DNA from: Brugia malayi
Lineage: Eukaryota; Nematoda; Chromadorea; Rhabditida; Onchocercidae
DNA length: 64,000 nucleotides
NCBI RefSeq assembly: GCF_000002995.4
Contig: NW_025062479.1
Span: 19,898,721-19,962,720, forward strand
Direction of reading: 5' to 3'
Each line of letters starts with the position of its first letter. Positions within the stretch are counted from its first letter, which is position 1. A program made the translations under genes and the position numbers. Below, piece by piece: positions 54,966-64,000 of this stretch. The notes beneath the pieces are model-generated. The model was not told where the DNA came from. It made no database searches and saw only the letters and a list, made by a program, of their open reading frames with translations.

Positions 54966-57900
54966 ATGCTCAACAAATGTGATGGTTCAACGTGTACGCC
55001 TACGTTATCGTCAATGTCAGGATTCAGTCCGTCAAGGACTTCTACTGTTAAAATCGGTAAGCAACATCGTGCTACCACTACAACGACCACTATCACTAAA
55101 CCGGTTAATTTTTTTGCTCTCTTTCTTCATTTCCAAATATTTTGACCTTATTTCTCTTCTTAGTAAAAGAAGAAGTTGAAATTGTTAGTGAGATGAAAAA
55201 AACTGCAGTTGAATTTTTCTAAATAATACATTCTTAAATGATTTTTGTCACATTAGGATAGATTGATGAAACGATGGACTTCAGTTTTGCAAAAAATGAT
55301 TTCACAACTTATGTGTAGAAATTCAGACCTTTATTTAAGTTGTCGCGAGTCTTTTTTTTGACCGAAACATTTCTGAAAGTTTGTCTTTTCTCCTATGTTG
55401 CTTATATTCCTTCCTTTTGGTACATGTCTCATTTCATCCATTTCTCATTTTATTTTATAAATTTATTGATTGTCTAGAGACAATCAGATACGAAATTTGG
55501 CTCAGATGTCTTGATATTTTATCAAAATATGAATGTAAGATTCTCCAGTATCCTGAACAAATAAATTATAATATGAAATCTCAAATTATTCTTTCGACAA
55601 ATGGCTTTCAATAGCTATATTTTAATAAACGAGAAAAGAATGATGAAGTGAAGCAAACAGTGGTTGTTTAATTTTCGTATGTACAGCTTTGGTCGGAAAT
55701 ATTTGAATGAATAGCAAGATATGTTAGTCATAAAGGCTCTCTTTGACATATGGATTTTTTATTAATATCCAAAATTTCACGACTGTTTATTTAAGCGTCA
55801 TTAGTAAAGGCGTCAGAAACTTTTTTCAGAATTTTCTTTTCAAATTTCACATATTTATTCCAGAGCAGAACAGTTTTTACTGTCAACAACATTACAGAGT
55901 AACTGTGATTTCTACTTTACAAACCAGTTCTTGACGGCTAAATCAGTGGGTCAACAAGCTAGTGAACTACGACCAAGACCGATCTATGACGTATTTTTAG
56001 GTGGAAGTTGTGGTAATACTGTATGGCGAAGAGATTTGGTTAGCGCTTTCTCTTTATATCTAGCATGAAGTATACATTGCAAAGCCGGTCCCGGGAATTA
56101 CTGTTTGCATCGGAGGTGAGGAAGAGGTTTCGTTAATGATTGGTGGAACTAAAATTTTAAAATTCCAATAAATACTAGTGAAATTTAATATGAAAGCATA
56201 TTAAATTATGGAGAACTAAATTAGTCGATCATAGATTTCCCAATGACACTACACGTTTATGCATTTTTTGGTTTGCACATCTACACGTCATAAATAGTCC
56301 GATTAGTTCAATTAATCTGAATTCAAAAAAATTGGAAATTCAAATTAGAAATTCGTTTGTGTAAGACTAAATTTCATGCTTTAGGTGATACCTTACTTGG
56401 AAAAACGCGCCATCAGCTATTATGATCCTCAACGAAGCGTTTGGAATGAACATATGATTAACGAAGAAAGCGTCGCCAAAGAGGTTTTTTTGTCAACTGA
56501 ATTTGTCTTCAATATTGAATGTTTTTCTATAAATGAATTTAGATTCATAGAAATTGAGTGCAAATATACAGCACATCAAAACAAATATATATGCTAGATC
56601 TGTCTAAGTTAATGTGGAAATAAGAAACTGATGGTTACAGAAAGTTATCTGGTTGCGGGAAAAGTAAAAATACTAAAAAAAAAAAAAAGAAAAAAAACCA
56701 TAGAAAAAGTATAGAAGCGAAAAATATTCAGAAATGATCGAAATCTAAACGAAACTTTGTTCCAGAATTCAAATCTGTTCTTATTCGTGCTTGATCCAGC
56801 AACTGTTAATGCAACATCATTTCTGGAAATCGCCCATTTCGCTGCTCGGAAAGCACCAAAGCTAGTAGTTGTTTTCTTGGGACAATCAGAGTGGAAAGAA
56901 CGAGCGCATCCCGAAGATTTACCTGATAGGCAACGTACATGTGATCTTCTTGATGATATACTAACAATGCATGATGTTCCTGTCTTACAGTCCATTCAGG
57001 TTCTCTTATCCACACTTAAAGTAACGAAATTTCATCATTTTGTTGTAATGCAAATACCAGTACGTCTCAATTTTTGTTTTTGTTTGTTTTTTTTTTTTTT
57101 TTTGGCAGCGGAAGCACTAACTGCATACATCATTTAATGGAAATTCATAGCAGTGTGCTTAATTTTAAATATTTACAGGATGCACTTCGTTACATTGATG
57201 AAATTATAATTGGGGAAAAAAGCTGGTCTGAAGCAATGTCTAATCCGTTTCAAAGACTTCCGTATATGCTCCTACGAGGAAAGCGTACATGTCGGCAATC
57301 AGTTAATCATATACGAAATACTTTACGAAATGTTAAAAATGGCGTAACAAAGTGGAGGGGATGCAAGTTTGTCTTATTAGGTAATTCCTTTCTGTTAGTA
57401 CAAATCTTTATGATGAATAAGTCTCTACTTTTAATACTCCACTGAGTCTCTAGCCTTACGTTAAAACAAAAAATTCTATACTATTAAAAATTTGCATTTT
57501 TATCACTTAATTTTGTTTTGTTCAGTTTTTTTTTTTTTTTTTTTTTTTTTCAAGGATGAATTTTTGAGAAGCAAAAAAGAAAAAAAAATAGAAAGAAGAC
57601 TACTTTTTTATACTGTTGTTCGAAATTTTGAATTTATCTAACGTTTTTCATAAACTTCATTTTTTTGAATAAATATTCTAATCTGACATTTTTTTCTGTG
57701 GCGGAAAAGAAATTCATGGTTCAAGATTAAAGCGTCATTTAAAGCTTAATTGGGCCAAAAGGAATCAAAATTTGATTTTCCTGGCAAAAGCTATCTTATC
57801 TACAGTGCTTAGCCGTGTTGATAAATTATATTAATGGGTATTTGATTTCAATTGATTTTTTTAGGTTTGTTTGAAATTTTATTGTTATTGGCGGTGTATT

Positions 57901-60149
57901 TCTTCCTGCGTACGCTACCACTTATTCTCCTACTGATACCATTTCTAGCATTTGATGTTTTCGTGGCACTTTTCTCAGCCATTTACTATTGCTATAAAAT
58001 AAATGCAGCTGCACGACGTCGTGCTAAACTAGTAAATGCAGCAGCAGTATCACTACCAGTACCCGGTCATGCCATTGTGCCTTGTAATATCGTTGCTCAG
58101 CAAATTCCGCTCAGTTATTGTTATCAGTCGATGAATCGTAGTATGCATGCAGCTAAAACCTCACTTCCTTCACGTTGTAAGTTCTCTTACTACAAAAAAA
58201 AAAAAAAAATTTAATCGTATTATAGAATATAAAAAGTTTAATGATTTCACTTCAAGTTTAAATATTTCAACCAAATTTTAAATAGTTTGGTTAACTATCA
58301 GAAAAAATTGTAAAGTGTTGCATAAGTTTAATTATATACGGGCAGTTTCATCTGGCTCTTTGTGAAATCCAATTAATATCTGTGTTAAACAAATTACTGG
58401 ATTTTTCAAATCCATGTTTCTGGCTTCGAAAATCCTGTTGTTTATGAAATCATTTTAGTCACTAATTCTTTGACCACTTTATTTTGTCTTTTCAATTGTT
58501 TTAAATGTTAGTAAGATTAAATCAAGTCAGGCATGGCAAGTGTTTCATGTTTTACATTATGATTGCAAAGGTTCATTTAAAATTTTTGTTCATGTTGATG
58601 CCATAAGTTTGGGAATACTGAAAAATACAAGCGATATAGTTTGGTTTTAGTTCAATTACAGTCATTTCCCAATTCATATTACAAATGGATGAAATCATTT
58701 CTTGGTAAAGGGGTCTACATTAAAGCAAAAAAGGAAAGTCGTATTTTTTATTTAACACAATTAGTAATTACTAGAAAAAGAGCTAATAAATTTACAGTAT
58801 TAAAAAAGCGGTCGTATGATAATGCTAGTAGTGTTACGAATCCACTGAGATGGATAAATGCGAATGGATATGATATTTTTCTTGGGTGCAGTTCGAGAAA
58901 TCGTGTTGATCTTTCCTGGATTAATCATCGTGCTGCACCGCAGTTACAGTTAGCTTTTTATTTTTTTGTGCATTTTTGGGACCATGGTTTTTAAGTGTAG
59001 AATTTGAAAACTTCCTGTAATTTTAAGAATATTAATTAATTCACCGATTCACATTGTTACAATGACTTTAATATTTGAAATCCCAAAATTAAATCCGCTA
59101 TGAGTTACAGCAGCTCACTGCATTTCTTGATAATAATACACCGCATTTTTTGAGATTTTCTTGAAGGATAATTGTATGTTTTAGTATTAAGAAATTACTT
59201 TGTGGAGATGCTGTATGACAATTTCAAGCAAAACTTAATTTTTTTTTTCTTTACAGTAGGAAAGGATTGTCATTTTGTTCGGAGCTAATGGTGGAAAGGC
59301 ATAGACGATTGAATACTTTGCATATGACAAGGCACATACTTTATCATATACCGTCTTGTGAAACCATGCTTTCAGGCATGGTTGAGGTATGCTTTTGGCA
59401 TAATTTCAAAATTCTAGTTCATGGTACTAAAACGTAATATTTATTGATCGCTGAAAAATAAGAATGTTTCAGTGAGAATAAGAAAAATAAGAATCTGCTT
59501 TATCCATGAGATTGTAGGCATGTACTGGAATCATTATTTTGATCCTTTATTCATTTACCAGTTGTTTCCATTTTAGGTAGCTTATTTTCTGGGTCATCCA
59601 ACGATGGAGCTAACGATTTGTGTGCCAAAACGTGCTAAAATGCTTGTTTCTACACCAAACAATAATGATGAATTAAGGAAATACATTGAAAGGCGTAATG
59701 AATCATATCGTATGGCGTTTTGCTATCTCAGGGATATGGCTGAGAGAAAACATTGTGAAGTTCGTCTTGTTTTTCCTCTTCTTTTTAAGGAATTGGTTTT
59801 TCTTTTCACTTGCAATCCATGAGTAGTTATTGGATAAAAATTAGGCCCACTGTTGGGATTGTGATTTATTACTTCTAAGGAAACAAGCTGCTTCCTGAAA
59901 TTGATTAAATGTGTTGTTATAAGTCGTGGCAATTACGAATTATTTAGATATCAATCACTACAAATGAGTTTTTCTTGGTAACACTGAATATGTCATTGCG
60001 TCCAGAGCAGAAATAAATCTGAACTGTGTTTTTCCAAATAGAAAATAACCATTTTATCTACATCTTATATGCTATGAAATAAATCATTTCAGATTTTCTC
60101 CGATTTGGATGATGCTCTCCAGTACGTTATTTCTTGCTCAAAAAAATGA
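54966..60149 (+). CDS. olrn-1: Raw-repeat protein with two deoxyribosyltransferase-like domains (OLRN-1 type), 10 exons
   Basis: Exons: 54966-55103, 55928-56038, 56385-56483, 56766-56999, 57179-57380, 57865-58176, 58651-58948, 59257-59386, 59577-59759, 60093-60149. Phases close to 587 residues. Repeat 1 (about 65-205) has YDVFLGGSCGNTVWR, ISYYDPQRSVWNE, DPATVNATSFLEIAHFA and QDALRYIDEI. A hydrophobic stretch (about 263-308) could form one or two helices. Repeat 2 (about 438-587) has YDIFLGCSS, CETMLSGMVEVAYFLGHP and LDDALQYVISCSKK. This matches the Nuc_deoxyri_tr2-type fold shared by Drosophila Raw and C. elegans OLRN-1, described as a Raw-repeat protein in left-right olfactory neuron (AWC) asymmetry; Raw restrains JNK signalling. 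The start is the weakest part: ATG 54966 is chosen because upstream frames are closed. The fold is clear; the gene name is recognition from memory. Confidence 0.8.
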
Positions 60150-60288
60150 TGCTTCGTATATATATTTTATAAATTTGTCGTCATGTGTTTTATCATCAAT
60201 GTGCTACTGATTTACACACTAAGAAAAGAAATATTAATGCTGTGATGCAATGTGTATGTCATTGTTTACTTATTTTTTTTTTTTTTTT

Positions 60289-60311
60289 TTTAAATCATCA
60301 GATGATTTAAA
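60289..60311. repeat. 23-bp near-perfect palindrome
   Basis: TTTAAATCATC (60289-60299) and GATGATTTAAA (60301-60311) are perfect inverted copies separated by a single A. It lies about 140 bases after the stop of the Raw-repeat gene and could sit in its 3' UTR. Confidence 0.7.
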
Positions 60312-60756
60312 ACACGGTCATCTGGAGGTTGATTGTCCACTTTCTTTAAATTTACTGTCTCTCTATTACTATGGGCACAAAGGAAGAACATTGTAGCCTG
60401 CTGGAATGAAATGTCCCAGATAATTTTCTAATTTCTTAGTTTTTCTTAGATTTTTATTGATATTAAGCAGTCTTAGAGATCAAAAATAACACATAAGAAA
60501 AAAGAAAAGAGCTTTGATTAATTCAATCGCAGAAGAAATGATTTAATTCACTTATGTTGCTTTTTGCGGGAATGAAAGATAAAAGCAATTTTTTCAAAAA
60601 ATATTTCTTACATCATACTTAAGAACAGATATGACTGTAGGTTACCCTCAGAACAAATGAGATAAGATTCAGTGAGAAAGGAGTCAAAATGCAAAGTTAA
60701 CATATGTTATGTACTTTTCAATTGTGTCAAACATTTACAAAAGGTTACATTTCCAT

Positions 60757-60956
60757 AATAATAATAATAATAATGCTAGTGATGATAACATAGTACTAAT
60801 AATAACATGAATAATAGTAATGGTGATAATGACAATAATAATGCTGATAATATAGTAATAATAATAGTAATGGTGGTAATAACAATAATAATAATGCTGA
60901 TAATATAGTAATAATAATAGTGATAATAATAACAATAATAAATAACACTGTATGTG
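60757..60956. repeat. AAT array with a 50-53-bp higher-order unit
   Basis: An AATAAT array in which ATAATAGTAATGGTGRTAAT...AATGCTGATAATATAGTAAT repeats, starting near 60811, 60861 and (shortened) 60914. The open frames on the - strand here are artefacts of the repeat. Confidence 0.75.
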
Positions 60957-62279
60957 CCTTAAAGAAGAATAGTTGTTGCAACACATTAACGGTTTCTTTT
61001 TGTTTTTTTTTTTTTTTTTTTTTTTTTGTTTTCAGTATTTCGTTAGTATTTTATAAATAAAAAGAACTCAGTTCTTTTTTTTTTATTTGAATATAAACTT
61101 TTATTATTGTGGTGTTCCAACTGATATAAATATGATGCGATAATATGTATAACGATTTTAATTTTCGAAAGTGCTCCTTTCTCATTTGCATTTTTTTTTT
61201 TCCCCAAATTGATATTTGTCAGTAATCATAGTTATGATGGTGATAATAATTATAATTTCATAAACTGAAGAAAAGGATTGTGTGCCCTTTTTATCCCTTC
61301 TATATTTTATTTCCATTCTTCAATTTTCATTCCCTTTTTTGAACTTTTGGATTTTTCAACCACTTTTAGAAAACACAAGAAAATATTAAAAAGGGACTGC
61401 AAAAACACTTTCCTTATTCTGTTTTCTAGTGTTATATTTTCAAATCTTTTTTGTTTTTCCCTTTTGCAAAGTTGTTTTCTATAACATATGTTTTCCAAAA
61501 CACTTCCCGGAAATGATTAGTAGTTTATAAATTAATTAATGGCTCTCTAAACTAATGACGAAATCTTCAAAAAATTTTTTACGAAAATTTTGAGCTCTTT
61601 GACATTTTTGACAAGAAATTTAGAAAAAAAAGTATTAAAAAAAGATTACGAAAGTATTTCTTTTATTTCTGCTATCCTTTTTGAATAATTACATATTAAC
61701 ACACGTGATATTGATGCAATAATTGATCCGCTGATATGCTGTATGATATGATGTGATATGATGTTAACTTTACTTATCTCTGTACAGGTTTCTGTTTTTG
61801 ATATACAGTAATTCTTCAGATAAATAGAGAAGCTTCTGTAATTATTTACAAAAAGTGTTGAAGTCCCCAGAAACCAAAACTTTCAAAAGTTTTGTGAATT
61901 AGTAAACTTTCCGAAATATGCAATTTCAGTCGAAGAGCTTTCAAGGCTTGAAATGTCATTAATTTCTCTTTCTTTCTTCCCCTCTCTCTCTCCATCATCT
62001 TTTTCCCACTGTTTTTTCCCTTAGTATAATAAGGAATTGCATTTACAAAAAGAGATGAAGGGATTAAAAAGTGTTCAGAAATAAATTTTTTTTTTTTTAT
62101 AACTTCGAATGTTCCCGGTTATTATCAGATATAATTTAAAATACTTGTGGTTACAATCAAAATGTAATTTTTACTGTTTTCGATTACAATCAAAGTATTT
62201 TCATTCTTCAGTGAGATCTTTAATAAGGGATAGAATTGTTCTTAATAAACGATTACCAGTTTTCATGTCAAATGGCAAT

Positions 62280-62308
62280 ATGACACAAAGAAAAAATCAT
62301 TGTGTCAT
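62280..62308. repeat. 9-bp perfect inverted repeat, 11-nt loop
   Basis: ATGACACAA (62280-62288) pairs with TTGTGTCAT (62300-62308). A short hairpin of unknown meaning. Confidence 0.55.
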
Positions 62309-63107
62309 TTGCGTGACATTCTCGCATAAACTATATTGTCAGCATTAAATCAGAACGATGTGTAACTTTTTCATTTTTTCTAGCTATTACCCAATTTCTT
62401 CATTTCAAAGAAATGAAATCATTTGGTAAGAAGTAGTCTTACGACTATTTTTCTGAAAATATTTTTATTATTCAGAAATATTATAATGAAAGCAAAATTT
62501 TAAATGCTTATAAGATTTAGGCATTCAAGACTTGAGGATTAACAAGTGCGAGTGTTTAACATATCATTGTTGTATACGACTTATGATAGTCTTATATCTT
62601 GATGTATACATAGCTCACATATTTTATCTAATTCTTTGTCTTATATTTGATTTAGTTATCTTGATTTAAGTTAATCAAATTTTTGCTAATGATGATCAAC
62701 TGTTGGAAAATGATAAGAAATGAATTCAAAGTTTTTATTAAAAAAGAACAAGGACAACAAATCCTTGTAGATTGAGCGATGAATTTCCATGAGACCGAAT
62801 TATTAAACATTTCCAACTTATAAATTGCTTCACGTTTCATTATAACTTAACTTTATGTTTTCAAGTAAACTTTACAATTGCAGTAAATAAGCATTCCTGA
62901 GATGCTTTACACATCCTACATTCCATATAATCGCACAAAAATAAAATATTTCAAAATATTAAACAACTAAATCACTCAATGCCCACTTATTACCCTATCA
63001 ACGTACATTGAAACCAAATAATTGTATTTGGTCTCTTTCAGTTGTAGCAGAAGTCATTTTCTATGCAATCCATCGTACAACGTAATATTTTTTCCATTGA
63101 TGTCTTT

Positions 63108-63122
63108 TTTTTTTACACTTAG
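63108..63122 (+). promoter_or_regulatory. probable SL trans-splice acceptor of the aminotransferase gene
   Basis: A T-rich tract ending TTTTACACTTAG sits two bases before the ATG at 63125. A very short leader of this kind is typical of nematode spliced-leader mRNAs. Confidence 0.5.
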
Positions 63123-63124
63123 AT

Positions 63125-63929
63125 ATGCATAAAAGGATTATTGGTTTGGGAAGTGTATTATTATATAATAATAAATTATTACACTATCAATTTAATATAT
63201 TTCGTACATTAATAACGAAAATGAAAGATGAAAGTGTTGATGGATGTGTTAATTCATTCAAACAACGACAACATTTTTCGAGACGCGTAAAGGATGTTAA
63301 ACCAAGCGTTTGGTATGTTTGTATAGCTCATTTTTAATTTTCTCTAGTTACATTATTATTTTTTTTTTTTTTACATAGTTTTTTTCACATATTTTCTCTA
63401 GTTATTATTTTTTTATATTGATATGCTTCTTATCTTTTTCTTTTTCTCAAAGTTAAGTAAACGGTAAGAAGTATATATACGGAACAATTTATTTGTTGTA
63501 TTATTTGATATTATGTATATGTAATAATTTGATTCTTTTATATGTACATATGTATATTTAAGTTAAATAAAATAAAAGTAATGTGGTTTTGACAAACAGT
63601 AGTCGAAAATCGGAACAGTTTATTAAATTTGCAGGGTTGAATTTACAAGTTTAGCTGTAGAATGTAAAGCAGTCAATATTGGACCGGTGAATGAGTACTT
63701 CAATTAATTCAAATAGTTCGCTTTTAATTTTTTTTTTTCACCACGTATGTATTTTCATTGTATATCTTTATATGCTGTCCAAGATAGATTGAAGTTCCAT
63801 CATTGTTTATAGGGTTTTCCGGACACTCCTATGCCAAGATTTGTAGCTGGAATGTTAGAAAGTGTTGCTAGACATCCGGAAAGAACTGATTGGCATCAGT
63901 ATAGTCGAAGTTTCGGTTATCTAAGACTA
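63125..63929 (+). CDS. kynurenine aminotransferase, 5' exons only (partial)
   Basis: Visible exons: 63125-63312, 63635-63686, 63813-63929. Phases join exactly, and the last donor (GTAAGT) points to further exons beyond the window. The first 104 or so codons of coding sequence contain SVWVEFTSLAVECKAVNIG, PGFPDTPMPRFVAGML and WHQYSRSFGYLRL. These match the N-terminal block of fold-type I PLP enzymes of the KYAT1/glutamine transaminase K class (PWVEF..LA....VNLGQGFPD and NQY...GYP.L). Such enzymes transaminate kynurenine to kynurenic acid and handle other amino acids. The first about 45 residues are basic, hydroxylated and almost free of acidic residues, like a mitochondrial presequence. The PLP lysine and the rest of the enzyme lie outside. 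It probably corresponds to a nematode nkat gene; which paralogue cannot be decided here. Confidence 0.8.
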
Positions 63930-64000
63930 GTAAGTTTTTACTTATTTTAAATCGGTTTGGTGTTTTTTCTTTTTCTAGCTTTCTTTGGTTTTTCTTGACT

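Larger units (their letters stand above)
60150..63122. other. intergenic region before the aminotransferase gene
   Basis: No gene can be supported. It holds a poly-T run, a 23-bp palindrome, an AAT minisatellite and long pyrimidine tracts. A candidate polyadenylation hexamer AATAAA for the upstream gene is at 61056-61061, but that would imply a 900-base 3' UTR. A 79-codon frame at 62109-62348 is probably fortuitous. Confidence 0.55.

Noticed and set aside
57000..57178. Continuation of the open frame from exon 4 into the intron of the Raw-repeat gene
   Set aside because: Only the segment from 57179 continues the QDALRYI motif. The intron has GT...TTTACAG borders and keeps phase 0.
60735..60986. 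Two Leu/Tyr-rich - strand frames
   Set aside because: Translations of the AAT minisatellite.
62109..62348. 79-codon frame upstream of the aminotransferase
   Set aside because: No splice link in phase to the aminotransferase exons and no known motif. The repeated LQSK reflects a short duplicated ATTACAATCAAA word.
1..64000. Search for tRNA, rRNA, spliced-leader RNA, telomeric TTAGGC arrays and CRISPR repeats
   Set aside because: No GTTCRANTC-type arms with flanking stems, no rRNA-like G/C-rich blocks, no tandem TTAGGC and no regularly spaced repeats with unique spacers were seen.

Overview
The window is eukaryotic and looks like nematode nuclear DNA, most likely a clade III (filarial/spirurid) worm. 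It is very AT-rich, with long homopolymer A/T runs and ATT/AAT microsatellites. Its genes have many short exons, introns mostly of 110-820 bases, TTTCAG/TTTACAG-type acceptors, and pyrimidine-rich acceptors just before two start codons, as expected for spliced-leader trans-splicing. The three recognisable genes all lie on the + strand and all have nematode counterparts. I found no bacterial genes, no tRNA or rRNA, and no CRISPR array.

Layout. (1) 1-18.0 kb is gene-poor AT-rich DNA holding microsatellites, a degenerate CTGTCCA repeat field and an unidentified compositional island at about 1.1-2.0 kb. (2) 18067-25537 is a 13-exon gene for a 946-residue type I membrane protein: signal peptide, N-terminal ectodomain, three EGF modules, a long Ser/Thr/Pro-rich stalk, one membrane helix, and a Crumbs-type tail with a GxYxP motif and terminal ERLI. 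It is best read as the eat-20/Crumbs-like gene. (3) 25.9-52.9 kb is a 27-kb gene-poor stretch with a decayed mariner transposase fragment, an exact-period 48-bp tandem repeat, several perfect hairpins, an orphan exon-like island, and ten copies of ATGACATCA that appear nowhere else in the window. (4) 54966-60149 is a 10-exon gene for a 587-residue protein with two nucleoside-deoxyribosyltransferase-like (Raw) repeats flanking a membrane segment, best read as olrn-1 (Raw family). Its 5' end is not resolved, and candidate upstream exons exist at 53.07-54.95 kb. (5) 60.15-63.12 kb is intergenic with an AAT minisatellite. (6) 63125 to the window edge is the 5' part of a kynurenine aminotransferase gene with a mitochondrial-type presequence.

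The three genes do not form an operon or a pathway. EAT-20 acts at epithelial or pharyngeal cell surfaces, OLRN-1 in neuronal signalling, and the aminotransferase in tryptophan catabolism. From memory, the C. elegans counterparts are all X-linked, so the window may come from an X-derived block.

All exon structures were assembled by hand from reading-frame continuity and splice phase. The phases close exactly for all three genes, but no transcript or database comparison was possible.
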